Below are positions 34,970-44,045 of a stretch of 64,000 nt of DNA, piece after piece; position 1 is the first letter of the stretch, and every line of letters starts with the position of its first letter. The position numbers were made by a program, and so were the translations under genes. Where the stretch lies: NCBI RefSeq assembly GCF_030411995.1, contig NZ_JASNRC010000005.1, positions 205,561 through 269,560 of the forward strand. The letters run 5' to 3'. The DNA is from Massilia sp. YIM B02769 (lineage in GTDB: Bacteria; Pseudomonadota; Gammaproteobacteria; Burkholderiales; Burkholderiaceae_D). A model generated the notes under the pieces. It was not told the origin of the DNA. It worked only from the letters and a program-made list of their open reading frames with translations, and ran no database searches.

Positions 34970-35777
34970 GCAGCCGCAGGGCCAGCACCCAGCCGATGAC
35001 CGGTGAGGCGCCATAGCCGATCACCGGTACCGGGTAGTTCCCCACCAGGCCTGCCAGCAGCAGGCCGCTCCAGAATCCCGCCAGCGCCACGCCGGCGCCG
35101 CGCTGGCGGGGCTCAAGGGCGGCAAGGACGAAGGGCAAGGGCAGCATGACCAGCAGCACGCTGGCCGCGATGCCCAGCAGCGCCGACGCCGTCCAGGTGT
35201 GCGAGACGATCAGCTCGACCCAGGGCACCGGCGCCAGGGTATCCGGCCGGGTCCAGCCCCAGGCCGCCAGGCACCAGGCCAGCACGCACAGCGGCAGCAG
35301 CGTTTTCCACGCCTTCCTTTCCACGAGCAGCAATGCGGTTGAGCCAAGCGCAAAGGCCAGGCTGGCTGCGCCATCGTTCCCCAGGCCGAAGCAGGCAATC
35401 GCGGCGCCGGCCAACAGCATGCACCACGCATTCCCCGGTGCGCGGGCCAGGGCCAGCAGCAGGATGGAACCCAGCAGGCTGGCCGGGTGCACCAGCACCG
35501 GCCCGATGCGCAGCCAGCGGCGCGCGCCATCGATCTCGACGCCGGCAACCAGCACCGCAACCGCCACCAGCAGGATGGCGCCGCCCAGCCAGCGCGCATC
35601 GAGGCTTTCGATCCACGCTGCCATGCGCTTCGGCAGGGCCAGCAGCGCCGCCAGCCCGAAGGCGATCGCCTGCACAGCGAGGCTGCCGTTCGGCGCGCCG
35701 GATACATGCATCGCCATCAGGCTAACCAGGGCGGCCGCGATCACCAGAAGCGGGACGAACGACGCGGGCACACGCAT
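34950..35777 (-). CDS. short SEDS-like (FtsW/RodA-related) membrane protein
   Basis: A 275-residue protein made almost entirely of membrane segments (eight to nine). The sequence GARRWLRIGPVLVHPASLL near residue 84 strongly recalls the FtsW/RodA signature 'GA.RW...G....QPSE', but the Gln is His and the final Glu is absent. Near the C-terminus VPVIGYGASPVIGWVLAL resembles the 'P..G.S' end of SEDS proteins. True SEDS glycosyltransferases are about 370-400 residues, so this is a shortened, probably non-catalytic relative. No penicillin-binding protein is adjacent. It converges with the yeeE-like gene (20-bp overlap of the 3' ends). Confidence 0.55.
   Translation of the reverse strand: MRVPASFVPLLVIAAALVSLMAMHVSGAPNGSLAVQAIAFGLAALLALPKRMAAWIESLDARWLGGAILLVAVAVLVAGVEIDGARRWLRIGPVLVHPASLLGSILLLALARAPGNAWCMLLAGAAIACFGLGNDGAASLAFALGSTALLLVERKAWKTLLPLCVLAWCLAAWGWTRPDTLAPVPWVELIVSHTWTASALLGIAASVLLVMLPLPFVLAALEPRQRGAGVALAGFWSGLLLAGLVGNYPVPVIGYGASPVIGWVLALRLLSSRSP
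34959..34977. terminator. palindrome over the yeeE-like stop codon
   Basis: A 9-bp perfect palindrome GCGGCTGCT-G-AGCAGCCGC that includes the TGA stop. It has no T-run. It probably ends or slows transcription from both convergent genes. Confidence 0.5.
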
Positions 35778-35867
35778 GAAATGCTCTCCTTGTAGTTAAA
35801 TAATAGTAACTGCTGACGGCCGAACTGGGCGAGAATATCGCACCGTCGAATTCCAGCGTACCGCCTC

Positions 35868-38066
35868 ATGTTCCGTACTTCGCTTGCCGTTCTTTGCCTT
35901 GCCGCCCAGCCCGCGTTTGCCCAATCCGTCGACGCTCCTGTCGATGCCGGAAAAGAGGCGAGGCCGATCAGCGCGGACAGCGCCAAGCCCCAGCCGGAAA
36001 AAATCCAGCGCGTCGAAGTCAAGGGCGCGAATACCTATGACGCGCGGCGCGACGACACCGCCAGCCGCATCGTGGTGTCGAGCGAAGAAATCCAGCGCTA
36101 CGGCGACACCTCGGTGCTCGACGTGTTCAAGCGCCTGCCCGGCATCACCGTCAGCGGTGCGTCCGGGCGCGGCGGCGAGATCCGCATGCGCGGCCTGGGC
36201 AGCGGCTACACGCAGATCCTGCTGAATGGCGAGCGCGCCCCGGCCGGCTTTTCGATCGACCAGCTCTCGCCCGACGTCATCGAGCGTATCGAGATCCTGC
36301 CGGCGGCCAGCGCCGAGTTCTCGACCCAGTCGATCGCCGGCACCATCAACATCGTCCTCAAGAAGACCGTCAGGAAGGCGCAGCGCGAACTGAAGCTCGG
36401 CGTGGGGAAAAGCGCGGACACGACCAACCCGAACGCCAGCCTGCAGCTGTCGGACCGCGCCGGCAAGCTGTCGTACTCGCTGAGCGCGAATGCGTCGGCC
36501 TACGAATTCGACCGCGCGTCGCCGGTCGAGGAATCGCAGCGTACGCTGGCCGACGAACTGTTCCTGCTGCGCCGCACCGCGCAGGAAGACCGTGGCCGCT
36601 CGAAGAACCTGAACCTGGCGCCGCGCCTGAACTGGACCGGCGAGAACGGCGACACGCTCACCTCGCAGAACATCTTCAACTACAACCAGAACAGCTTTCA
36701 TGGCGATGGCGCGACCAGCACCCTGCTCGGCCGCCCGCCGCTCTACGACGTGCGCGACACCAACAACCGCGCGAACAACGCCTTCCTGCGCTCGGACCTG
36801 AACTGGACCCATGCTTTGGCGAGCGGCGCCAAGCTGGATGTGAAAGTCGGCGTGAGCGGCATGCGCAACCGCGGCACCTGGCGCGAGTTCGACTACGCCG
36901 GCGGCCCGCTGGCGCGCGAATCCACGGTGTGGAGCAAGACTTCGGAGCGTGGCCTGAGCTCGACCGGCAAGTACGCCACCACCTGGCGCACCGGTCATGC
37001 GCTGTCGGCCGGCTGGGACGGCGGCCTCACGCGCCGCAACGATGCGCGCGTCGAGGACGAATCCTTCCCCGCGGCCGGACGTGACGCCTTTGCCAACGAG
37101 CGCTACCAGTCGCGGATCGAACGCCTGGCCGTGTTCGCCCAGGACGAATGGAGCGTCACGCCGCGCTGGTCGATGTACGCCGGCCTGCGCTGGGAAGGCC
37201 TGGAGACGACCAGCGAAGGCAACACCTTCGGCGCCACGCGCAACCGCAGCAGCGTCTGGAGCCCGCTGGCGCAGACCCTGTACAAACTGCCCGACAGCCG
37301 CGACCAGGTGCGCCTGGCGCTGACGCGCACCTACAAGGCGCCGTCGGCCAGCAACCTGATCCCGCGCCGCTTCACCACGCCGAACAACAGCCAGACCGAT
37401 CCCGACTACCGCGGCAACCCGGACCTGAAGCCGGAACTGGCGACCGGCATCGACGCCTCCTACGAGCATTACTGGGCCGAGAAGGCCTTGTTGAGTGCCA
37501 GCGTTTCGGTGCGCCGCATCCAGGACTACACGCGCCAGGGTCTGGTCGTGGAAAACGGCCGCTGGATCCAGACACCGGTGAACGACGGCAGCGCCACCAC
37601 GCGCAGCCTCGAACTCGAAGCGAAGTTCCCGCTATCGTCGATCCGGGAGAACGTGCCCGATATCGACCTGCGCGCCAGCGTCTCGCGCAACTGGTCGCGC
37701 GTGGACGCCGTGCCCGGCCCCGACAACCGCCTCGACCAGCAGACGCCCTTCTCCGCCACCCTCGGCGTCGACTGGCGCGCGCGCGGCGGCAAGCTGAGCG
37801 CCGGCTCCAGCTTTGCCTTCAAGAGCGGCGGCCCGGTACGCATCAACGTCGACCAGTACGGCTACCAGAGCGTGCGCCGCGACCTCGACATGTACGCGCT
37901 CTACAAATTCAACCCGCAATACCAGCTGCGCATGGCGCTGTCGAACCTCCTGGCCCAGGACTTCATCGGCGACTCGCGCTATGTGGACGAAAACGGCACC
38001 CTGCGCCGCACCAGCATCTACCCAGGCCGCACAACCGCGCGGGTCACGCTGGAAACCCGCTTCTGA
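35868..38066 (+). CDS. TonB-dependent outer-membrane receptor
   Basis: A 732-residue receptor. The signal peptide runs MFRTSLAVLCLAAQPAFAQ. The plug domain starts with a short TonB-box-like stretch (IQRVEVKG near residue 46) followed by VLDVFKRLPGITVSGASGRG and IRMRGLGSGYTQILLNGERA; SIAGTINIVLKKTV closes the plug near 166. The remainder is a beta barrel ending in the Phe-terminated strand ARVTLETRF. It imports a large or scarce ligand with TonB energy; no siderophore gene, sigma/FecR pair or Fur box lies nearby, so the ligand is unknown. It is a single gene, followed by a long inverted-repeat element that likely terminates transcription. Confidence 0.9.
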   Translation: MFRTSLAVLCLAAQPAFAQSVDAPVDAGKEARPISADSAKPQPEKIQRVEVKGANTYDARRDDTASRIVVSSEEIQRYGDTSVLDVFKRLPGITVSGASGRGGEIRMRGLGSGYTQILLNGERAPAGFSIDQLSPDVIERIEILPAASAEFSTQSIAGTINIVLKKTVRKAQRELKLGVGKSADTTNPNASLQLSDRAGKLSYSLSANASAYEFDRASPVEESQRTLADELFLLRRTAQEDRGRSKNLNLAPRLNWTGENGDTLTSQNIFNYNQNSFHGDGATSTLLGRPPLYDVRDTNNRANNAFLRSDLNWTHALASGAKLDVKVGVSGMRNRGTWREFDYAGGPLARESTVWSKTSERGLSSTGKYATTWRTGHALSAGWDGGLTRRNDARVEDESFPAAGRDAFANERYQSRIERLAVFAQDEWSVTPRWSMYAGLRWEGLETTSEGNTFGATRNRSSVWSPLAQTLYKLPDSRDQVRLALTRTYKAPSASNLIPRRFTTPNNSQTDPDYRGNPDLKPELATGIDASYEHYWAEKALLSASVSVRRIQDYTRQGLVVENGRWIQTPVNDGSATTRSLELEAKFPLSSIRENVPDIDLRASVSRNWSRVDAVPGPDNRLDQQTPFSATLGVDWRARGGKLSAGSSFAFKSGGPVRINVDQYGYQSVRRDLDMYALYKFNPQYQLRMALSNLLAQDFIGDSRYVDENGTLRRTSIYPGRTTARVTLETRF

Positions 38067-38068
38067 AC

Positions 38069-38171
38069 AGCCGGGGTCAGGTCTGACATTCGGACACGGA
38101 CTCAGCTTTAAGCATGCCGTTTCGCGCCTTACGGTCGAGCTCGTGTCTGAATGTCAGACCTGACCCCGGCT
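38069..38171. repeat. 103-bp inverted-repeat element (GGGGTCAGGTCTGACATT type)
   Basis: Arms 38069-38099 and 38141-38171 are about 31 bp each and pair at 29 positions. They begin AGCCGGGGTCAGGTCTGACA and the central 41 bases are unpaired. The element exactly fills the space between the convergent TonB-receptor and IclR stops and would form a strong hairpin in either transcript. Similar sequences are known as dispersed, REP-like elements in related bacteria. Confidence 0.88.
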
Positions 38172-38172
38172 T

Positions 38173-38991
38173 TCAGGATTCCAGGCGGGAGGCGATTTCG
38201 ATCAGGCGCGGCCGCACTTCCTGCAGCAGGAATTCCTTCGATACGCTCGACGACGGGCCGCCGCAGTTCACCGACATCAGCTGGCTGCCGCCGATCGGGA
38301 AGAAGCCGACCGCGATGCCGTTGACGTCCTTCTGCCACTCGCCGAACGAGGTGGCGCAGCCGTACTGGGCGTAGTCGCGCAGGCCCTTGTCCAGGCCGTC
38401 CTTCATGGCCGTGAAGGCGAGTTCGTCGAGTTCCAGGCAGCGGCTGAGGATATCCTTGCGCTCCTGCTCGGAAGCCTTGACCAGGTAGGCGCGGCCGATG
38501 GCCGACGCCGCCAGCGGCATGCGCGAGCCGACCTGCAGCGACAGCGACAGCGCCGCCGTGCTGCGACAGACTTCCACGTAGATCATCGACAGGCGGTCGC
38601 GCATCGCGATCGACACCGTGGTGCCCGAGAAATCGGCCAACTCCTGCAGCATCGGCCGCGCCAGCTGGCGGATGTCGAGCCTGGCCAGCATCGCGCTGCC
38701 CAGGCCCAGCGTGGCGGTGCCGAGCATGTAGCGCCCGCCGGTTTCCTGGGTCAGGTAGCCGAGCCTGGTGAGGGTGTAGGTGAAACGCGTGACGGTGGAC
38801 TTGGGCAGGCCGCAGCGCTCGGCGATCTGCTGGTTGGTCAAGCCCTTGTCGGCCGAGCGGAAGCAGGCCAGCACCTCGAGCCCGCGTGCGAGGGCCGTGA
38901 TGTAGTAGCGGTCCTCGGTGGTCTTCGATGCGTCCGGGCTGTCGGCCGGTTCGGCGTCGTCGGCGGTGCGGTGTGATTCGCTCAATTGCAT
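38173..38991 (-). CDS. IclR-family transcriptional regulator
   Basis: A 272-residue regulator. After an acidic N-terminus, ALARGLEVLACFR begins the winged-helix domain. The helix-turn-helix is LTNQQIAERCGLPKSTVTRF near residue 51. The C-terminal effector domain follows (SIAMRDRLSMIYVEVC near 126, GSRMPLAASAIGRAYL near 155). It is strikingly similar to the second IclR gene at the right end of the window, indicating paralogues. It is divergent from the aldehyde dehydrogenase gene across 415 bp and probably controls the dehydrogenase/Liv operon (inference). Confidence 0.9.
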   Translation of the reverse strand: MQLSESHRTADDAEPADSPDASKTTEDRYYITALARGLEVLACFRSADKGLTNQQIAERCGLPKSTVTRFTYTLTRLGYLTQETGGRYMLGTATLGLGSAMLARLDIRQLARPMLQELADFSGTTVSIAMRDRLSMIYVEVCRSTAALSLSLQVGSRMPLAASAIGRAYLVKASEQERKDILSRCLELDELAFTAMKDGLDKGLRDYAQYGCATSFGEWQKDVNGIAVGFFPIGGSQLMSVNCGGPSSSVSKEFLLQEVRPRLIEIASRLES

Positions 38992-39133
38992 GGCTTACCC
39001 CAGGTGTGAAAACGGTGATCCGACGATTTCTTTTGTTATGACAGCGAAGGCTCTATGCGAGAGGGATTCCGCGTGGCAAACTGGACCGGTTTGTTCGTCG
39101 ATGAAACCAAAATGGAATGCATCGCGATGGTTT

Positions 39134-39254
39134 CGTAGGGTGGGATCTCGATCCCACCGATGCGGCACCCGTTCGATCGAAACGCCAACCACCTTGGCCA
39201 AATAGTGCAGCAGATCGCATGTTCAACGCGGTGGGTTCCAGAACCCACCCTACG
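39134..39254. repeat. GTAGGGTGGG inverted-repeat element, copy B
   Basis: Outer ends CGTAGGGTGGG (39134-39144) and CCCACCCTACG (39244-39254) are perfect inverted repeats. Each end also folds on itself: GGTGGGATC-TC-GATCCCACC at 39139-39158 and GGTGGGTTC-CA-GAACCCACC at 39230-39249. The 70-base centre includes a TTCGATCGAA palindrome. It shares its termini with the element at 50960-51066. Confidence 0.85.
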
Positions 39255-39280
39255 GCTCCGCGGTATTGATGAACAAACCG

Positions 39281-39309
39281 TTGCTACCGTTGCAAAAGTA
39301 TCGTATTCT
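39281..39309 (+). promoter_or_regulatory. candidate promoter of the dehydrogenase/Liv operon
   Basis: TTGCTA at 39281-39286, a 17-bp spacer and TATTCT at 39304-39309, about 98 bases before the aldehyde dehydrogenase ATG. A TTTGTTT-N9-AAACAAA inverted repeat at 39333-39355 just downstream could be an operator. Confidence 0.45.
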
Positions 39310-39406
39310 TTTTTCGTTCCATTTTACATCGCTTTGTTTCACCTAGCAAAACAAATGATCTGAATACCCATGAGCTCGCGAGGGCTCGCGCACAGGAGTC
39401 AGAAGC

Positions 39407-40918
39407 ATGGCATTAGCTCAGGTTCAGTCGAGCACGAACGAAACCACCGGCCGCGAGGCCACGCCCTCCTCTCCACCTGGCGACGCATTGCGCGTTCACG
39501 AACACGTCTTCATCAATGGCCGCTGGATCGCACCGCGCGGCCATGGCAGCATCGATGTCATCCAGTCCTCGAACGAGCGTGTGATCGGCCGCATCCCGGA
39601 AGGCGTCGATGCCGACGCCGGCGCCGCCGTCGCTGCCGCCCGTGCAGCCTTCGAACGCTGGAGCATCACCACTCCGCAGGAACGCGGCGCCTATCTCGAC
39701 AAGATCGCCGCCGGCCTGCGCGAGCGCGCCGACGAACTGGCCGACCTGATCGCCCGCGAAGTCGGCATGCCACTGAAACTGGCGAACATGATCCAGGTCG
39801 GCTCGCCCACCGCCACCTTCGCCAATTACGCGAAGATGGTGACCGCATTCGAATGGGAGCACACGGTCGGCCATTCGCGCGTGCTGCGCGAACCGGTCGG
39901 CGTGGTGGCCTGCATCACGCCCTGGAACTACCCGCTGCACCAGATCGCCGCCAAGGTCGGCGCCGCGCTGGCCGCCGGCTGCACCGTGATCCTGAAACCC
40001 TCGGAAATCGCACCGCTGAACGCCTTCGTGCTGGCCGAGATCATCGAAGGCGCCGGCCTGCCGCCGGGCGTCTTCAATCTCGTCAGCGGCTACGGCCCCG
40101 GCATCGGCGAAGCGCTGGTGCGCCATCCCGACGTCGACATGGTTTCCTTCACCGGCTCGACCCGCGCCGGCCGCCGCATCTCGGAGGTCGCCGCCGGCAC
40201 CATCAAGCGCGTGACGCTGGAACTGGGCGGCAAGTCGGCCGCCGTGATCCTGGACGACGCCGACCTGGCCGCCGCCGTGAAAGGAACGCTGAACGCCTGC
40301 TTCCTGAACAGCGGCCAGACCTGCTCTGCCCACACCCGCATGCTGGTACCGGAAGCGCGCTATGACGAAGCGGCCCGCCTCGCCGTCGACGGCGCGAAAT
40401 CCTTTACCGTGGGCGACCCTTTGCTGCCCGGTTCCCGTCTCGGCCCACTGGTGTCGGAAGCCCAGCGCGACCGCGTGCGCGGCTACATCCGCGCCGGTCT
40501 GGAAGACGGCGCCGAACTGCTGTGCGGCGGCGCCGATGCACCGGCCGGCCTGGAAGCCGGCTACTACGTGCAACCGACCGTCTTCGGCCATGTGCACCCG
40601 GACAGCACCATCGCCCAGGAAGAAATCTTCGGCCCGGTCCTGTCGATCATCACCTACCGCACCGAAGACGAAGCCGTACGCATCGCGAATGGCACGCCGT
40701 ATGGACTGGGCGGCGCGGTATGGGCCGGCAGCGACGATCGCGCCATTCAGGTGGCGCGCGGCCTGCGCACCGGCCAGGTCGACATCAACGGCGGCGGCTT
40801 CAATGGCCAGGCGCCCTTCGGCGGCTACAAGCAATCCGGCAATGGCCGCGAACTGGGCAGCTACGGCCTGGACGAATTCCTCGAATACAAATCGCTGCAA
40901 TGCCGCGTGCAGAAGTAA
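39407..40918 (+). CDS. aldehyde dehydrogenase (NAD(P)-dependent)
   Basis: A 503-residue enzyme oxidising an aldehyde to a carboxylate. The catalytic Cys is in [12 protein letters not shown] near residue 304, the general-base Glu in TLELGGKSA near 269, and the NAD-binding [11 protein letters not shown] near 247; the oxyanion Asn is in TPWNYPLHQ near 172. Length is typical. It opens a seven-gene operon and lies 30 bp before a zinc alcohol dehydrogenase, so the two enzymes could convert an alcohol to an acid in sequence. The start is preceded by AGGAG with good spacing. The substrate is unknown. Confidence 0.92.
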   Translation: MALAQVQSSTNETTGREATPSSPPGDALRVHEHVFINGRWIAPRGHGSIDVIQSSNERVIGRIPEGVDADAGAAVAAARAAFERWSITTPQERGAYLDKIAAGLRERADELADLIAREVGMPLKLANMIQVGSPTATFANYAKMVTAFEWEHTVGHSRVLREPVGVVACITPWNYPLHQIAAKVGAALAAGCTVILKPSEIAPLNAFVLAEIIEGAGLPPGVFNLVSGYGPGIGEALVRHPDVDMVSFTGSTRAGRRISEVAAGTIKRVTLELGGKSAAVILDDADLAAAVKGTLNACFLNSGQTCSAHTRMLVPEARYDEAARLAVDGAKSFTVGDPLLPGSRLGPLVSEAQRDRVRGYIRAGLEDGAELLCGGADAPAGLEAGYYVQPTVFGHVHPDSTIAQEEIFGPVLSIITYRTEDEAVRIANGTPYGLGGAVWAGSDDRAIQVARGLRTGQVDINGGGFNGQAPFGGYKQSGNGRELGSYGLDEFLEYKSLQCRVQK

Positions 40919-40948
40919 GCATGCGCGCCAGAAAGGAGACAGAAGCAG

Positions 40949-42067
40949 ATGAGTGAAACGAAGCACCAGCGCGCCAAAGCGGTCGTGTGCCGCACCACCG
41001 GCAAACCCGTGGTGGTGGAAGAGATCGAGGTCGAATACCCGCGCCGCGGCGAAGTGATGATCAAGATGGCCGCCTGCGGCATCTGCCACAGCGACCTGTC
41101 GGCCACCAACGGCACCATCCCGATGCCGGCCCCGCTCGTGCTCGGCCACGAAGGCGCCGGCGTCGTGGTGCGGGTCGGCGAAGGCGTCACCGAATACGCG
41201 GTCGGCGACCACGTGCTCAGCTCTTTCGTCAGCATGTGCGGCAAGTGCCGCTGGTGCCAGACCGGCCGCCCGCAACTGTGCGACCAGGCCGCGAAAGCCG
41301 CAATCTCGCTGCCCGACGGCACCGTGCGCACGCGCGGTCTCGACGGCCAGCCCCTCAACATTTTCTCCGGCTGCGGCGTGATGGCCGAATACGCCACCCT
41401 GCACGTCGATAACGTCGTCAAGATCGCCCAGGACGTCGCGCTCGACCGCGCCTGCCTGGTCGGCTGCGGCGTGATGACCGGCGTCGGCGCTGCCGTCAAC
41501 ACGGCCAAGGTGGAACCAGGGTCGATCGCCGTTGTATTCGGCTGCGGCGGCGTGGGCCTGAACGCGATCCAGGGCTGCCGCATCGCCGGCGCCGCCACCA
41601 TCGTGGCAGTCGACATGTCCGACGCCAAGCTCGAGATGGCCAAGGAATTCGGCGCCACCCACGTACTGAACGCCGCCACGCCTGACCTGGTCAAGGCCTT
41701 GAAGAAGCTCACCGGCGGCGGCGCCGACTACGCCTTCGAGTGCGTCGGCAAGGGAGAGATCGTGGCCCAGGCCTACGGCGTGCTGGCCAAGGGCGGCACG
41801 GCCGTGGCGGTGGGCGTGGCCTCGCCGAAGGACACCACCACCGTGCGCACCGGCAGCCTCACGTTCGAAGAAAAGACCCTCACCGGCAGCTACTTCGGTT
41901 CGGCCCGCCCGCGCCAGGACTTCCCGCGCCTGCTGGCCCTCTACCGCGAAAAGCGCCTGAAACTCGACGAACTCATCACCCGCCGCTACCGCATCGACGA
42001 AGCGCCACAGGCATTTGCCGACCTGGCCGAAGGCCGCAACGCACGAGGGGTCATCATGTTCGAGTAA
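40949..42067 (+). CDS. zinc-dependent alcohol dehydrogenase, class III-like
   Basis: A 372-residue medium-chain dehydrogenase. Catalytic zinc ligands are visible in CGICHSD near residue 44 and GHEGAG near 69, with a third Cys in VGCGVMTG near 174. The structural zinc site is CGKCRWCQTGRPQLC near residue 97. The NAD-binding loop VFGCGGVGLNAIQG is near 195. The arrangement is that of class III or NDMA-type alcohol dehydrogenases, which oxidise primary alcohols or S-hydroxymethyl adducts. It is 30 bp after the aldehyde dehydrogenase gene with a GAAAGGAG ribosome-binding site, and it precedes the Liv transporter genes. Confidence 0.92.
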   Translation: MSETKHQRAKAVVCRTTGKPVVVEEIEVEYPRRGEVMIKMAACGICHSDLSATNGTIPMPAPLVLGHEGAGVVVRVGEGVTEYAVGDHVLSSFVSMCGKCRWCQTGRPQLCDQAAKAAISLPDGTVRTRGLDGQPLNIFSGCGVMAEYATLHVDNVVKIAQDVALDRACLVGCGVMTGVGAAVNTAKVEPGSIAVVFGCGGVGLNAIQGCRIAGAATIVAVDMSDAKLEMAKEFGATHVLNAATPDLVKALKKLTGGGADYAFECVGKGEIVAQAYGVLAKGGTAVAVGVASPKDTTTVRTGSLTFEEKTLTGSYFGSARPRQDFPRLLALYREKRLKLDELITRRYRIDEAPQAFADLAEGRNARGVIMFE

Positions 42068-42156
42068 TCCGCTTCCCAGCACGGCATCCAAAAGCAGTAC
42101 GGCATACATAAATGCGCGCCCCAAGAGGCGCACATAGAAAACAATGGAGACACATT

Positions 42157-43020
42157 TTGGAGCTTTTCCTGCAACAGGTCCTCAACGGACTCACCCTGGG
42201 CGGCGTGTACAGCCTCGTCGCGCTCGGGCTCACGCTGGTGTACGGCATCCTGCACGTACCCAATTTCGCGCACGGCGCCTTCTACATGGCCGGCGCCTAT
42301 GCCGCCTTCTACATTATCGATAAGCTCGGCCTGAACTACTGGTGGGGCATGCTGGGCGCCGCCGTCGTGGTCGCCCTGATCTCGGTGGTGTCGGAACGCC
42401 TGGTGTTCCACCCGCTGCGTAACGCCCCCTACCTGCACCACATGATCGCCTCGATCGGCATCCTGCTGTTCCTGGAAGCCGGCGCGCAAGCCATCTGGGG
42501 CGCGGACTTCCACCGCATGGCCACGCCGTATAACGAGATCCTTACCTTCGGCGGCCTGACCATGCCGGCCCAGCGCCTGTTGATCATCGGCGCCGCCTTC
42601 TTCCTGGTCGTGCTGCTGCAGCTGTTCCTGAAGAAGACCGTCACCGGCGCCACCATCGTGGCCATGGCCCAGAACCGCGAAGGCGCGGCCCTGGTCGGCA
42701 TCGACGCCACCCGCGTGGCGATGCTCACCTTCGCCATCGCCGGCGCCCTGGCCGGCGTGGCCGCCGTGCTGTACGCACCGATCAACCTGGTCTACACCTC
42801 GATGGGCAACCTGGTCATCACCAAGGCCTTCGTCATCATCGTGCTGGGCGGGATGGGCAGCGTGCCGGGCGCCATCGTCGGCGGCCTGATCATCGGCTTT
42901 GCCGAAGCCTTCGGCGCCTTCTACATCTCGACCGACTACAAGGACATCATCGCCTTTGCATTGCTGGTGCTGATCCTGTCGGTACGTCCGCAGGGCCTGT
43001 TCGCCAAGGGAGCACACTGA
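42157..43020 (+). CDS. livH: LivH-type ABC transporter permease
   Basis: A 287-residue permease with about eight membrane segments, one half of the membrane channel of a branched-chain-amino-acid-family importer. LFLQQVLNGLTLGGVYSLVA opens it and GGMGSVPGAIVGGLIIGFAE near residue 230 is the loop that contacts the ATPase. The start is set at the TTG at 42157, with GGAG seven bases upstream and the expected family N-terminus; no ATG suits. Its TGA overlaps the livM start by one base (TGATG). Liv-type importers also take up aromatic acids, amides and other organic acids, and the neighbourhood suggests a non-amino-acid cargo. Confidence 0.9.
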   Translation: MELFLQQVLNGLTLGGVYSLVALGLTLVYGILHVPNFAHGAFYMAGAYAAFYIIDKLGLNYWWGMLGAAVVVALISVVSERLVFHPLRNAPYLHHMIASIGILLFLEAGAQAIWGADFHRMATPYNEILTFGGLTMPAQRLLIIGAAFFLVVLLQLFLKKTVTGATIVAMAQNREGAALVGIDATRVAMLTFAIAGALAGVAAVLYAPINLVYTSMGNLVITKAFVIIVLGGMGSVPGAIVGGLIIGFAEAFGAFYISTDYKDIIAFALLVLILSVRPQGLFAKGAH

Positions 43021-44045
43021 TGAAGCTGATTCGCCCCGCAACCGGATGGCTGCTCCTGCTGGCGCTGGCGCTGGCCTTTCCCTTCATGGCCGGTAACGAC
43101 TACCACCTCACCGTGATGTCGACAGCCTACATCTACGCGATCGCCACCATCGGCCTGAACCTCATCACCGGCTACACCGGGCAGTTCAACCTGGCGCACA
43201 GCGGCTTCATGGCCGTCGGCGCCTACACGGTCGGCATCCTGACGGTGGACCATGGCATGTCGTTCTGGCTGGCCTTCGGCCTGTCCGGCTTCGTCGCGGC
43301 CTTCCTCGGCTTCTTCGTCGGCATCGTGTCGCTGCGCCTGAAGACCCACTTCTTCTCGATCTTCACGCTGTGCGTGGGCTACATCATGTACCTGGTGATC
43401 GAGAAGTGGGAAAGCCTGACCCACGGCACCGTGGGCATCATGGGCATCCCGGCGCCGGAGAACATCGGCCCGCTGGATTTCTCCGAAGCGCGCACCCAGT
43501 ACTACCTGGTGCTGTTCTTCCTGGTCGCGAGCCTGTGGATCATGCACCGCATCGTGCACTCGCTGCTGGGCCGCACCTTCATGGCGATCCGCAACGGCGA
43601 CGACCTGGCGCAGGCCCTCGGCATCAACCTGATGCGCAACAAGCTGCTCGCCTTCATGCTGTCGGTGTTCTTCTCCGGCCTGGCCGGCGGCCTGTATGCC
43701 GGCTACGTGCGCTTCCTCGGCCCCGGCATCGCCGGCGTCGAGCACACCTTCGACATGACCATGTACATGCTGATCGGCGGCATCGGCACCCTGCTCGGGC
43801 CCCTGCTCGGCGCGATCTCGATTCCGTGGCTGACCCAGTACCTGCAGGTGCTGCAGGAATACCGCTTCGTGGTGTTCGGCCCGGTGCTGGTCCTGCTCGT
43901 CATCTTCCTGCCGTACGGGATCGTCGGCACTTACCTGAACCGCCAGCGCCGCAAGGCGGCGCTGCGTGCGCCGGCGGCGCCAGTGCCATCGGCCGATATG
44001 GCCAGCGCGCAGCCGGCACCGAAGCAAGGAGCAACGCATGCTTAA
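43020..44045 (+). CDS. livM: LivM-type ABC transporter permease
   Basis: A 341-residue permease pairing with LivH, with about nine to ten membrane segments. Landmarks are YIYAIATIGLNLITGYTGQF near residue 37 and LIGGIGTLLGPLLGAI near 244, the ATPase-contacting loop. A C-terminal cytoplasmic tail of about 35 residues, rich in Ala, Arg and Pro, ends in HA. The start overlaps the LivH stop and its own TAA overlaps the LivG start by eight bases, so all components are translationally linked. Confidence 0.93.
   Translation: MKLIRPATGWLLLLALALAFPFMAGNDYHLTVMSTAYIYAIATIGLNLITGYTGQFNLAHSGFMAVGAYTVGILTVDHGMSFWLAFGLSGFVAAFLGFFVGIVSLRLKTHFFSIFTLCVGYIMYLVIEKWESLTHGTVGIMGIPAPENIGPLDFSEARTQYYLVLFFLVASLWIMHRIVHSLLGRTFMAIRNGDDLAQALGINLMRNKLLAFMLSVFFSGLAGGLYAGYVRFLGPGIAGVEHTFDMTMYMLIGGIGTLLGPLLGAISIPWLTQYLQVLQEYRFVVFGPVLVLLVIFLPYGIVGTYLNRQRRKAALRAPAAPVPSADMASAQPAPKQGATHA

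Larger units (their letters stand above)
38992..39406. other. divergent intergenic region with a repeat element and promoter
   Basis: About 415 bases without a gene. It holds a 121-bp inverted-repeat element (39134-39254), a sigma70-like promoter (39281-39309) and a TTTGTTT/AAACAAA inverted repeat (39333-39355) just before the aldehyde dehydrogenase gene. Confidence 0.75.

Noticed and set aside
35778-35867. Possible Fur box upstream of the TonB-dependent receptor
   Set aside because: The short upstream region is AT-rich near TTAAATAATAG but does not match the Fur consensus well, so iron control of this receptor is not claimed.
39413-42133. Long minus-strand frame antisense to the two dehydrogenases
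   Set aside because: It is a shadow of genes with intact catalytic motifs on the plus strand.
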